Of a stretch of DNA of 64,000 bases, positions 9,163 through 17,350 are shown piece after piece. The translations under genes and the position numbers were made by a program. Source of the DNA: Leptospira jelokensis (lineage in GTDB: Bacteria > Spirochaetota > Leptospiria > Leptospirales > Leptospiraceae); the NCBI RefSeq assembly GCF_004769635.1, contig NZ_RQGH01000013.1:10130-74129 (forward strand), read 5' to 3'. The notes under the pieces were generated by a model, which searched no databases, was not told the origin of the DNA, and was given only the letters and a program-made list of their open reading frames with translations. Numbering within the stretch: position 1 is the stretch's first letter; the number at the start of each line of letters is the position of its first letter.

Positions 9163-12100
9163 ATGGGATTAGAAGTCTTTTTATTGCCTTTTTTGGCGAG
9201 TGTAGCCGTGACCATCGGACTCCGTCGTTTGGACAAATCCAATACCAAATTGTCCCAACTGAAACGTTACGCCACAAAACTCACTGAAGAAATGCAAGGG
9301 GTCGCCTTGCAAAAGATCCAAATGGTAAAGGATGCAGGGATTGATCTTGATATCCTCGTCAAACAATCCCGAAAAGTCGCAGAAGACATCCAACATTTAA
9401 GCGTCGAATCCAGAGACCTCTTTGAAAAAATCAGAGCAAGTAAAGATTACCTCTCTTCTCTTTCGGGAGAGATGGAGCAAATCCAAGATTTGAGTAACCA
9501 AGTCCGCCGTGAAAAACAATACATGGAAGAAGGACTTTCTCAAATCAATTCCCACAAACGTGAGTTACGTGAAGTTTCAGAAGATATGGAAGCCCTTCAT
9601 AATGAATCCATTTCGATGCTCGATACCTTCCAAAACAAATTGAACTTACGAAGTGATGAAATTTTACAATCCGTTGCCCAAAAGATGGTGGAACTCGAGA
9701 GCCTACTCGAAACCAAATCAGACTTTCTCGACAATTCCCTTTCCAAAATTGCAGAAACTGCGAGAGAAAAATTATTAACCCATGCCGATGTGATGGTAAA
9801 TGAAACCGCTGGGCGACTTGACCATGCGCGAAAAGAAATGGATTTATTACTCGAATCCATGAAGTATGCACAAGGTGATTTGGATGTCCGTCTAACAAAG
9901 TTTGAAGACACTTCTTCTTTATTATCTGACAAGGTAGATAAGTTTGATGAAAGGTTAGAAGAAAAATACCAAAGAGCCTCTTCCAAATTGGAAGAAAAAG
10001 TATCCTTACTTGAGAAAAAAATCCAAGAACGTTTTGAATCCATCGTTGACCAAGTAAGCCACACCAAAGATTCCTTTATGAAGGGATTAAACCAAGAAAC
10101 GGATGCGATCAAACGTGAAATCGAAGACTTGTCACTCGAAACACTTTCCAAACGAGATGACATCATCAATGAAACAAGAAGACAAGCTGATGGCATCAAC
10201 CAAACCATCATCCAATTCCAAGAAAAGTACTTAGAGGCGGAAAATAAACTCCTCCGACAAGCAGACATTCGCAAACAAGAACTCATCCGTGAGATCGAAG
10301 CTTTTTCGGAAGAATTCCACCGTATTTCAGAGGAACTAAGAGAAGAAGCAACCACGCTGAAAAAGAGCGCCTTACAAGAATTAAAGGAATTTGACCGTGA
10401 ACTCGAAACGGTTCGATCTGGCCAAGAAATGGTCATCAAAACTTCTCTTTTTGAACTCAAAAAAGAATTAGAAGAGAGAATGCACTCTGATTTCAAAATC
10501 CAGAAGCAGGATATGGAATCAGACCTTGATTCGATCCAATCCCAAGTAAAAGAACTAGGTGAAACAATCACAGCTCAAACGAAAGATGTGGATGAATATG
10601 TTGAAGAATTAAAGTCTGCACTGCGCGAATCGGCACATGAAATATTAGAAACTGCAGAAGAAAAAGCCAAAGAATCCGAAGAAATCGTTACGGAAAAGAT
10701 CCGCATTGCCAATGCCAATTTAGAACAATTTGTGAGCAAATGGGAAGATGAACTTGGAAAGATGCGAGAAGACCAAAACTACAGCATCGAAAAACTCCAA
10801 GACCGCTTAAAAGAAATCCACGTGGAGGGAGCAGACCTTCTTTTGGAATTCCAAAACCAATTCCAAAAAGCAAAATCCAATTTGGAGACTGTTGCGGAAT
10901 CCAAAACAAAAGAAAGTATCTCTCGTTTGGAAGACGAAGCAAAACTGGCTCGTAGTGAAGTGGAAAGAATCCTCAAACACTTAGAAGAATCGGGTGAATC
11001 TTTCTTCAACCTACAAGAAGAAAAAATGGATCGTTTGAATGAAACCATCGATTCCAAAATCTCTCACCAATTGACAAAACTCCTCGACAAAGGGAATGTC
11101 CAACTTGGCCAACTTGAAGAAAAAATCTCAAACCACCTAAACACAGTTCGTCGCAACTTAGAAGAAAGTATCAAACGTTCCAAAGACGAATCGAAAAAAC
11201 AAATTGAAACTTACCAAAGGGATTACGAAAAATCGTTTAAGGAAATCGCAAAAGAAAGCCAAGATTTTTTGAAAGACAGTTTGAACCGATTCCATGATCT
11301 CAAATTTGAAATCCAAAATGGATTGGAATCACTCACGGAAACCAAAGAAGAAACTTTGTCTGGTTTCCAAAACGAACTCGAGAACCTAAAAGAAGAAATC
11401 CTCACACTTTCCAGTGAACTGGAAACGGTGAAAGAACATTCTGACCTTTTCGCTTCCGCCAAACAAATTGCAGACGAATCGAACAAAGCAGTGGAAGAAA
11501 TATCAGAAGCACTGCGATCTCTCGAAAAAGGCAAACCAGATTTGGAATTGGTCCAATCGGCCATCTCTGAATTCAGCGAAATGAGATCGCAAATAACAAC
11601 GGAATTGGAAGCCTTAAAAGAAGCACAATTCCAATCAGAAGACATCGACAAACAAATCCAAATCCTTGCCTCCAACTTGGTACATGTATCAGAAACCATG
11701 GAAGGGTTTGAACAAAGCCTAACCGAAGTCAGCTCCATTGAGTCACGGGTGGCAAACCTAACCAAAGAACAGGCAAAAATTGAATCCTTTTTGTCTTCCC
11801 TCCAAGAATCACAAGATTCTGTTTTCCACTTAGTAGAAAACTTGGAAGGCCAAAAACACAATGCACGGGAACTCCAAGCCCGCCTCGACATCCTCGACCG
11901 CGAGATCGATGTGGTGGAAGCAAGGGAGAAAGAACTCACAGAAACCATCCGCCAGGCCGAAAACCGCACTTCCTTCCTTGTGGAACGTGAGGCTCAGATT
12001 GATTCCGTCGAACGTAAATTTGACAAAATTGAGGAACTGCTTGGGGACCTTTCCGACCGCCACCGACAAATCCTGACCCTGCAAAAACGATTGGAAGACC

Positions 12101-12393
12101 TAAAAGATTCCACTCGTGACACAAAGGACGATTTGGAATCCCTCCTCGGAGAAGCGGACGAAACCTTCGAAAAACTCTCCCAATTTCTGGACATTGTGCA
12201 AGGGGCGATGCAGAACCCAAGTACCCCAGCCAAAACTGACCGCAAAAATTCGGGAAATCCCTTAGTCGAGCGAAAAAGAGCGACCATCCAGAGCCTCCAT
12301 GACAACTACCAGTGGTCTTCTGAGGCAATTAGTGAAAAATTAAATATTGAAAAATCCCTTGTGGATACCATCCTCGGAGTTAGAAAGAAATAA
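9163..12393 (+). CDS. SpiroCoCo-type giant coiled-coil protein
   Basis: 1076 residues. One hydrophobic segment at residues 3-20 probably anchors it in the inner membrane. Residues 30-1000 are an almost unbroken coiled coil rich in Glu, Lys, Leu and Ser. The last 45 residues, starting ERKRATIQSLHDNY, are compact and resemble a small helix-turn-helix (AISEKLNIEKSLVDTIL). This is the layout of the spirochaete SpiroCoCo family; a structural or cell-shape role is inferred. It opens a run of genes: the histone starts 11 bases downstream. Long open frames on the opposite strand are a by-product of its repetitive codons. Confidence 0.8.
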   Translation: MGLEVFLLPFLASVAVTIGLRRLDKSNTKLSQLKRYATKLTEEMQGVALQKIQMVKDAGIDLDILVKQSRKVAEDIQHLSVESRDLFEKIRASKDYLSSLSGEMEQIQDLSNQVRREKQYMEEGLSQINSHKRELREVSEDMEALHNESISMLDTFQNKLNLRSDEILQSVAQKMVELESLLETKSDFLDNSLSKIAETAREKLLTHADVMVNETAGRLDHARKEMDLLLESMKYAQGDLDVRLTKFEDTSSLLSDKVDKFDERLEEKYQRASSKLEEKVSLLEKKIQERFESIVDQVSHTKDSFMKGLNQETDAIKREIEDLSLETLSKRDDIINETRRQADGINQTIIQFQEKYLEAENKLLRQADIRKQELIREIEAFSEEFHRISEELREEATTLKKSALQELKEFDRELETVRSGQEMVIKTSLFELKKELEERMHSDFKIQKQDMESDLDSIQSQVKELGETITAQTKDVDEYVEELKSALRESAHEILETAEEKAKESEEIVTEKIRIANANLEQFVSKWEDELGKMREDQNYSIEKLQDRLKEIHVEGADLLLEFQNQFQKAKSNLETVAESKTKESISRLEDEAKLARSEVERILKHLEESGESFFNLQEEKMDRLNETIDSKISHQLTKLLDKGNVQLGQLEEKISNHLNTVRRNLEESIKRSKDESKKQIETYQRDYEKSFKEIAKESQDFLKDSLNRFHDLKFEIQNGLESLTETKEETLSGFQNELENLKEEILTLSSELETVKEHSDLFASAKQIADESNKAVEEISEALRSLEKGKPDLELVQSAISEFSEMRSQITTELEALKEAQFQSEDIDKQIQILASNLVHVSETMEGFEQSLTEVSSIESRVANLTKEQAKIESFLSSLQESQDSVFHLVENLEGQKHNARELQARLDILDREIDVVEAREKELTETIRQAENRTSFLVEREAQIDSVERKFDKIEELLGDLSDRHRQILTLQKRLEDLKDSTRDTKDDLESLLGEADETFEKLSQFLDIVQGAMQNPSTPAKTDRKNSGNPLVERKRATIQSLHDNYQWSSEAISEKLNIEKSLVDTILGVRKK

Positions 12394-12404
12394 CCGAGGT
12401 ATCC

Positions 12405-12608
12405 ATGTCCGAAGAACAAACAGAAACAACGTCAAAAGAATCCCTTATTGTCACTTCCAAGGTGAAAGCATACATCAAAAGTAAGGGTTTTATGACTTCC
12501 GGGGATGCCATTGATGGTATCAACGAAGAAATTTACCGTTTGATCGACAAAGCACTCGAAAGAACTTCTGCCAACAAAAGAACAACGGTTCGGTCGACTG
12601 ATTTCTAA
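12405..12608 (+). CDS. Bacterial histone (histone-fold DNA-binding protein)
   Basis: 67 residues. After a 15-residue acidic tail comes a minimal histone fold. Helix 1 is SKVKAYIKSKG, the first loop MTSGDA, the long helix 2 spans about residues 35-56, the second loop is the basic KRTTV, and helix 3 is cut to RSTDF. This follows the pattern of Bdellovibrio Bd0055 and of the histones reported from Leptospira, where helix 3 is also shortened. The family binds DNA as dimers and is an abundant chromatin protein. It lies 11 bases after the coiled-coil gene and 3 bases before map, so all three are probably co-transcribed. Confidence 0.85.
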   Translation: MSEEQTETTSKESLIVTSKVKAYIKSKGFMTSGDAIDGINEEIYRLIDKALERTSANKRTTVRSTDF

Positions 12609-12611
12609 TCC

Positions 12612-13367
12612 GTGATTTATATCAAAAACAAATCAGAAATTGAAAAGATGAGGAAGGCGGGAAAATTTGCCGCCGAACTCCTCGTGTATTTGGAACCCTT
12701 CGTGAAAGCGGGCGTTTCCACTTTGGAACTGAATGACATCGCAGAAGCCTATACCAAAAAAAATGGCCACCGTTCTGCCCCACTCGGTTACAAAGGTTTC
12801 CCAAAATCCATTTGTACCTCCATCAACCATGTGGTCTGCCACGGGATTCCCAAAAAGGAAGACGTACTCGCGGATGGAGATATCGTCAATTTAGATGTCT
12901 CCCCGATAGTCGATGGTTACATTGGAGACACTTCCAAAACCTTTATCGTGGGTGGTAAAACCACTCCCGAAGCGGAAAAACTTGTCGCAGATACGGAAAA
13001 AGCCATGTGGGTGGGGATTGAACAAATCAAACCAGGGAACCGGATTGACGACATCGGGAATGCCATTGATGACTTTTTAACCCCACTTGGGTATGGGATT
13101 GTGCGTGACCTGATGGGGCACGGCGTGGGCCGAAATTTCCACGAAGAACCACAAGTACCACATTTTCGCTCACCCCGAAAATTAGCCAAAATGGAAACAG
13201 GAATGATCTTCACTGTGGAACCAATGGTCAATTTGGGAACTTGGGAAGTGAATTTTGATCGTTCAGACAAGTGGACTGTCCGAACCAAAGATGGGAAACT
13301 ATCGGCACAGTTTGAACACACCATCCTTGTCACAGACAAAGGGTATGAAATTCTAACAAAAGTTTGA
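12612..13367 (+). CDS. map: Methionine aminopeptidase, type I
   Basis: 251 residues, the usual length for bacterial MetAP type Ia. It removes the initiator methionine from nascent proteins. Metal ligands are visible in the LDVSPIVDGYIGDTSKTF segment (two Asp), MGHGVGRNFHEEP (His), FTVEPM (Glu) and QFEHT (Glu). It starts at GTG 12612, three bases after the histone stop; an earlier start would run into the histone gene. The close coupling to the histone gene suggests shared expression. Confidence 0.95.
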   Translation: MIYIKNKSEIEKMRKAGKFAAELLVYLEPFVKAGVSTLELNDIAEAYTKKNGHRSAPLGYKGFPKSICTSINHVVCHGIPKKEDVLADGDIVNLDVSPIVDGYIGDTSKTFIVGGKTTPEAEKLVADTEKAMWVGIEQIKPGNRIDDIGNAIDDFLTPLGYGIVRDLMGHGVGRNFHEEPQVPHFRSPRKLAKMETGMIFTVEPMVNLGTWEVNFDRSDKWTVRTKDGKLSAQFEHTILVTDKGYEILTKV

Positions 13368-13378
13368 AGAAAAGGTTC

Positions 13379-13407
13379 TTGCCTTCGCTATGAAACTTTC
13401 GTCTAAT
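13379..13407 (+). promoter_or_regulatory. Putative sigma70-type promoter for the peptide/receiver/thi genes
   Basis: TTGCCT (13379-13384) and TCTAAT (13402-13407) are separated by 17 bases. The predicted transcript would start about 13 bases before the ATG of the small secreted peptide, next to an AGAGG ribosome-binding sequence. Because the downstream genes follow with short gaps, it could also serve the receiver, thiM and thiE. Chance matches of this quality are common in AT-rich DNA. Confidence 0.35.
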
Positions 13408-13426
13408 TTGAAGAGAGGTTGATCGT

Positions 13427-13558
13427 ATGAAGCTTACTGTTGCGATTTTAAGCGTATTATTTTTTACAACGTCGGTATTTGCCATTTGCCCGGGAAAAGA
13501 AAAACGTTCCTGTCCAGGCCATGACAAATTGACCGAGTGCCCTCACGACGGTAAATAA
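13427..13558 (+). CDS. Small secreted Cys/His-rich peptide
   Basis: 43 residues. A classic signal peptide (Lys2, hydrophobic core, SVFA cleavage site) is followed by a mature part of about 24 residues with three Cys and two His in CPG, CPGHD and CPHDG units. An AGAGG sequence 9-10 bases upstream supports the ATG at 13427. It ends 4 bases before the receiver-domain gene, so the two are likely translated together. The Cys/His pattern suggests a periplasmic metal-binding peptide; this is inference. It is easily missed by gene callers because of its length. Confidence 0.6.
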   Translation: MKLTVAILSVLFFTTSVFAICPGKEKRSCPGHDKLTECPHDGK

Positions 13559-13562
13559 TCCA

Positions 13563-13958
13563 ATGGGCAAAGCCATCCTCTTCGTCGATGACGAACAAAT
13601 CATTCTGATGAGTTTGAAATCTCAGTTAAAAAAACATTTTGGGAACGAGTATCGTTATGAAACGGCCCAAAATACGGAAGAGGCATGGTCGATCATTGAA
13701 GAATTGGCCGAAGAAGGAATCAATATCCTCATCATCATTTCGGATTGGCTGATGCCAAACCAACGTGGTGATGAGTTCTTACGAGAAGTTCACAAAACCT
13801 ACCCAAACATTAAAAAAATAATTATTTCCGGACACATCGATGAACATTCCCTCAACCAATTGAAAGGGGAAGTGGACCTACATAGTTTTTTAAACAAACC
13901 GTGGTCGGAATCGGATTTAATCAAAAAAGTAGAAGACGCGATAACGAAGATTGCCTAG
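13563..13958 (+). CDS. Stand-alone response regulator receiver domain
   Basis: 131 residues consisting only of a receiver domain. The acidic pocket is VDDE near residue 8, the phospho-accepting Asp is in SDWLMP (about residue 61), a Ser/Gly switch is in IISGH, and the conserved Lys is in NKPW. The NKPW variant is common in receivers linked to HD-GYP or spirochaete hybrid systems. There is no output domain, so it probably acts by protein contact. The ATG lies 4 bases after the secreted peptide gene without its own clear ribosome-binding site, pointing to translational coupling. Confidence 0.88.
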   Translation: MGKAILFVDDEQIILMSLKSQLKKHFGNEYRYETAQNTEEAWSIIEELAEEGINILIIISDWLMPNQRGDEFLREVHKTYPNIKKIIISGHIDEHSLNQLKGEVDLHSFLNKPWSESDLIKKVEDAITKIA

Positions 13959-13969
13959 GTTCTCCTAGG
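13954..13969 (+). other. Short hairpin spanning the receiver stop codon
   Basis: CCTAGG at 13954-13959 and 13964-13969 can pair around the loop TTCT. The left arm contains the TAG stop of the receiver gene and the right arm holds the AGG that could serve as ribosome-binding site of thiM (ATG 13980). The stem could modulate thiM translation. It is short and has no T-run, so it is not a terminator. Confidence 0.3.
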
Positions 13970-13979
13970 AAACCTCCGT

Positions 13980-14783
13980 ATGTCCCAAACTATTTTAAAA
14001 AATACCATCGAAGATTTAGAACTTTTACGTTCGAAAGTCCCACTAGTTCATAATATTACCAATTACGTTGTGATGAATAACACAGCCAATGCCCTTCTTG
14101 CTGTCGGTGCCTCTCCCATTATGGCACATGCCATCGAAGAAGTGGAAGAAATGGTTACAATCTGTTCGGCAACCGTCATCAATATTGGAACCCTCTCGGA
14201 ACCTTGGATCCAAAGTATGGAAAAAGCAGCTAAAAAAGCTGTTTCATTAGGAAAACCCTTGGTTCTTGACCCTGTGGGAGCAGGAGCAAGTAACATTCGT
14301 AATGCGGCAATCCGAAGGATCTTAGATGCAGGGAACCCGACCATTGTCCGTGGAAACGCTTCTGAAATTCTTTCAACACTTTCTTCTTCCGGAAAAACCA
14401 AAGGTGTGGATGCAACCGACTCCTCTGAGTCTGCAGTTGAGACTGGAAAGTCTTTATCCAAGGTCACAGGTGGAGTGGTTGTCATCAGTGGTGCTACTGA
14501 TTACATCTTAAAGGGAACCGACATGGCGCAAATCTCCAATGGAGATGCTCTGATGACAAAGGTCACAGGCCTTGGTTGTACTGCCTCTGCGCTTTGTGGT
14601 GCCTTTGCTGCGGTCCAAACAGACCAGTTGAGAGCGGCAACTTCTGCGATGGCGGTGATGGGAATTGCAGGTGAGATGGCAAAATCCAAAACGTCTAGCC
14701 CTGGCAGTTTCCAGGTGGCATTCCTTGATGCCCTTTACGAACTGAATGCAGATACCATCAAACAAAGGTTAAATGCAAAATAG
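13980..14783 (+). CDS. thiM: Hydroxyethylthiazole kinase
   Basis: 267 residues, normal ThiM length. It phosphorylates 4-methyl-5-(2-hydroxyethyl)thiazole in thiamine salvage. Characteristic segments are HNITNYVVMNNTANALLAVG near the N-terminus, DPVGAGAS, RGNASEI and GLGCTASAL in the ATP/active-site region. It overlaps thiE by 11 bases, giving a salvage pair. No TPP riboswitch fits in the 21 bases before the ATG, so any thiamine control would act further upstream. Confidence 0.93.
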   Translation: MSQTILKNTIEDLELLRSKVPLVHNITNYVVMNNTANALLAVGASPIMAHAIEEVEEMVTICSATVINIGTLSEPWIQSMEKAAKKAVSLGKPLVLDPVGAGASNIRNAAIRRILDAGNPTIVRGNASEILSTLSSSGKTKGVDATDSSESAVETGKSLSKVTGGVVVISGATDYILKGTDMAQISNGDALMTKVTGLGCTASALCGAFAAVQTDQLRAATSAMAVMGIAGEMAKSKTSSPGSFQVAFLDALYELNADTIKQRLNAK

Positions 14784-15405
14784 ATTCCGTGGGGTGTATC
14801 TGGTGACAGATAGACCCCTTTGCCTCCACCACTCCTTAGAAGAAGTGGTACGATTGTCCGCTTCCGGTGGCGTATCCCTTGTGCAACTTCGGGAAAAAGA
14901 AACCACTTCCCGAGAATTTTTGGCTCTTGCCATCCATTTAAAAGATATCCTCACACCCTTCCAAGTCCCCCTCCTCATCAATGACCGCGTGGACCTCTGT
15001 TTGGCATCGGGTGCAGATGGGGTGCATTTGGGCCAATCCGACTTGCCATGGCCAGAAGCACGAAAACTCCTTGGAAAAAATGCCATCATTGGCCTTTCCA
15101 TCGAAACAAAAGAAGACTTTGAAACCTTACAGAAAGAACATCCTAACCCCAATTTGGATTACCTGGCCGTTTCTCCTGTTTTTGCGACTCCTACTAAAAC
15201 CGATACCAAAGAAGCTTTAGGACTAGCAGGTGTTCGCTGGCTCAGAGAAAATTCAAATCTCCCCGTTGTCGCCATTGGTGGCATCAACATAGGCAATGCA
15301 AAAGAGGTAATCGATGCGGGGGCCGATATGGTAGCTGTTGTGAGTGCAATCTGTTCGGCAAAAGATCCAAAAGAAACAACAGAATCATTACGAAATTTGT
15401 TTTGA
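14773..15405 (+). CDS. thiE: Thiamine-phosphate synthase
   Basis: 210 residues, normal ThiE length. It joins HMP-pyrophosphate and thiazole phosphate to thiamine monophosphate. Family motifs are QLREKE, LLINDRVDL, GVHLGQSDLP, the AVSPVFATPTKTD loop and VAIGGI. The ATG at 14773 lies inside thiM (11-base overlap), so translation is coupled. An intrinsic terminator follows at 15475. Confidence 0.93.
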   Translation: MQNRFRGVYLVTDRPLCLHHSLEEVVRLSASGGVSLVQLREKETTSREFLALAIHLKDILTPFQVPLLINDRVDLCLASGADGVHLGQSDLPWPEARKLLGKNAIIGLSIETKEDFETLQKEHPNPNLDYLAVSPVFATPTKTDTKEALGLAGVRWLRENSNLPVVAIGGINIGNAKEVIDAGADMVAVVSAICSAKDPKETTESLRNLF

Positions 15406-15474
15406 ATCCCCGCACCAAACGAAATGGTTTGGAGAGAACCGTTTTGCCACGAACACGGTATTCGTTCCTTACCC

Positions 15475-15506
15475 AAGTATTTTAAAAAGAATACTTCATT
15501 TTTTTT
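15475..15506 (+). terminator. Intrinsic terminator after thiE
   Basis: AAGTATT (15475-15481) pairs with AATACTT (15490-15496), and a run of eight T follows at 15499-15506. It lies 70 bases after thiE and before the convergent queG stop, and would close the peptide/receiver/thiM/thiE transcript. Confidence 0.6.
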
Positions 15507-15523
15507 ACACGTTATGAAATGAT

Positions 15524-16501
15524 CTATTCGTAAGAATCTTTTTTATTCACTTGGTTTCGGTTCCAAATAGAGACTCCGATCCATTCGATGGGTGACTTCT
15601 CAAAATATCCTTTAAATTCAGTTTCTGATAAAAACTCTTTGGATTGGAACGTGGGATCTTTCCAAAACTCTTTTGGCAAAAAACTAGGTTCGTTTGTTTC
15701 CACCTGGTTTCGTTTGGCGATCCCTTCATTCCAGGGACAAACTTCTTGGCATAGGTCACACCCATAGACCCAACCCTTTCTGTCCCATTCCAAAAATGAT
15801 TCTGTCACCAGAGGATCAACTCTGTCTTCAATGGTAAGGTAGGAAATGCATTTAGAAGCATCCAATTGGTAAGGCTCCAAGGCATTTGTGGGACAAATGT
15901 CCAAACACTTACGGCAACTCCCACAATGGTCTGTGGTGGTCTCTTCGGGAATTGTTTCACCTAACTCTAAATCGGTGAGAATGATGGAGAGAAAAAAATA
16001 AGATCCCAATTTGGGATGGATGAGATTGGTATGTTTCCCTTGCCAAACAACACCCGATTCCCTTGTGAGGATTTTTTCAGCGATGGGCAAACTATCAACC
16101 GATTGGCGGAAATGGTTTGTTGGAAAAAGATTCCGTAACTCCTTTAAAATTTGGTTTCCTTTGTTCCGTAAAACAATGTGGTAATCAGTTCCGAGGGCAT
16201 ACCGCGAAACCTTTCGTTCCATTTGAGAGACTAGGGCTTCACTTTCGCTCGACCGGTAGACAAAACCCAAACAAATCGCAGACCTTGGAACAAAACCCAA
16301 ATTCTCAAATCGGTTGCGAATGGCAATGGCATGGTCTTTTGCAAACCAATCCATATTGCCATATTTCTTTTCTGTGATCCATGTTTCTAAAAACTGGAGG
16401 TCTTTATCGGGTAAACTTGCCTTCGTAAACCCAACAAAAGAAAATCCTTCTTTTTCGCAGATGGTTTTGATTTGAAATTGGTCAGAAGAGTGAGTGGCCA
16501 T
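15524..16501 (-). CDS. queG: Epoxyqueuosine reductase
   Basis: About 325 residues from the ATG at 16501; a TTG three codons upstream (16510) is the alternative. QueG reduces epoxyqueuosine to queuosine in tRNA using cobalamin and two 4Fe-4S clusters. Both cluster motifs are clear: CGSCRKCLDICP and CDLCQEVCPWN. The catalytic-region sequence ALGTDYH is also present. The start codon overlaps the start codon of the divergent gene at 16500 within one CCATGG palindrome. Confidence 0.92.
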   Translation of the reverse strand: MATHSSDQFQIKTICEKEGFSFVGFTKASLPDKDLQFLETWITEKKYGNMDWFAKDHAIAIRNRFENLGFVPRSAICLGFVYRSSESEALVSQMERKVSRYALGTDYHIVLRNKGNQILKELRNLFPTNHFRQSVDSLPIAEKILTRESGVVWQGKHTNLIHPKLGSYFFLSIILTDLELGETIPEETTTDHCGSCRKCLDICPTNALEPYQLDASKCISYLTIEDRVDPLVTESFLEWDRKGWVYGCDLCQEVCPWNEGIAKRNQVETNEPSFLPKEFWKDPTFQSKEFLSETEFKGYFEKSPIEWIGVSIWNRNQVNKKDSYE

Positions 16502-16886
16502 GGCAGACAAAGAGAATGAAGTTTACCTTACAACAATCCAAAGCCAGTTGCCAAGCCATTTGTCGGTCCAGTTGCCAAAACTAATCCCCCATTTCCAAAA
16601 ACTAGAAGCACTTGTCCCCCTGCCAAAGGACTTACCAGAGCTCTTAAGAAAAGGGATCTACTTTGCCTTGATCCAAGCTGTTTTGCGACTCCTCAACCGA
16701 GAAACAGACCCTCTCTTGCCAGAGATCCTTCCCGAATACAAAGAACTCATAAAAACTATCAGAGAAACCTATGCCTCCCTCAATCCAGAGACCGAATCCA
16801 ACTGGTTAGACGAATGCATCCAATTTGGGGATAAGTCTGCTTACCATTGGGAATGGAAACATTTTGATTCAAAAGAATTGTTTTAA
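16500..16886 (+). CDS. Hypothetical protein divergent from queG
   Basis: 128 residues from ATG 16500 (a GTG at 16494 is also in frame). No domain, signal peptide or membrane segment is recognised; it is rich in Leu, Pro and Glu and probably helical. Its start overlaps the queG start on the other strand, so each gene's upstream control region must lie inside the other's coding sequence, or the true start is further inside. The end is 35 bases from the convergent thioesterase gene. Confidence 0.55.
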   Translation: MADKENEVYLTTIQSQLPSHLSVQLPKLIPHFQKLEALVPLPKDLPELLRKGIYFALIQAVLRLLNRETDPLLPEILPEYKELIKTIRETYASLNPETESNWLDECIQFGDKSAYHWEWKHFDSKELF

Positions 16887-16921
16887 AAACAAACCAAACC
16901 AATCAATTTTTTTAATTCGAT

Positions 16922-17317
16922 TCATCCCATTTCCTTTTCCAAACAATTTCTAAATTCGTTTGGGATCGGCAATTTGGTTTGGGCGCGGTAATCAAAATAT
17001 ACCTGTATGGTTTTGGCTTTGACATACAAAACATTTGTTTTTTGGTTTTTGATTTCGTATGAAAATTCCCAAGAACTCGTACCAATTTTAGAAACCCAAG
17101 TGTGGATGTAAATGGAGTCCCCGGGCAAAACAGATGCGATCAAATCCATTTCGACACGGGCCATCACAAAGGGAATGTCTTCTAGTTGCGAAACAGACAA
17201 ATACCGATTACAAAAATCAAGTCGTGCCAATTCCAAATAGGCCGAATAACTAGCGTTATTTACCCTTCGCATGGGGTCCATATCATTAAATCGAATTTGG
17301 ATTTCAGTTCGGATCAT
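16922..17317 (-). CDS. Acyl-CoA thioesterase, 4HBT hotdog-fold family
   Basis: 131 residues, the usual size for YbgC/4-hydroxybenzoyl-CoA-thioesterase-like hotdog proteins. The motif RFNDMDPMRRVNNASYSAYLE near the N-terminus contains the catalytic Asp; the usual Gly-His before Val-Asn-Asn is replaced by Arg-Arg. It hydrolyses acyl-CoA thioesters; the chain preference cannot be told. It lies downstream of the OmpA-domain gene on the same strand, 33 bases away. Confidence 0.78.
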   Translation of the reverse strand: MIRTEIQIRFNDMDPMRRVNNASYSAYLELARLDFCNRYLSVSQLEDIPFVMARVEMDLIASVLPGDSIYIHTWVSKIGTSSWEFSYEIKNQKTNVLYVKAKTIQVYFDYRAQTKLPIPNEFRNCLEKEMG

Positions 17318-17350
17318 TTCACTGACAAATTCCCAAACCGATGGATTTTG

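Noticed and set aside
9597..11969. Long open frames on the minus strand (9597-10571 and 11223-11969)
   Set aside because: They are antisense to the coiled-coil gene, Ser/Arg-rich with no domain, and arise from its repetitive Glu/Lys/Leu codons.
13959..13979. TPP riboswitch before thiM
   Set aside because: Only 21 bases separate the genes and no thi-box sequence is present.
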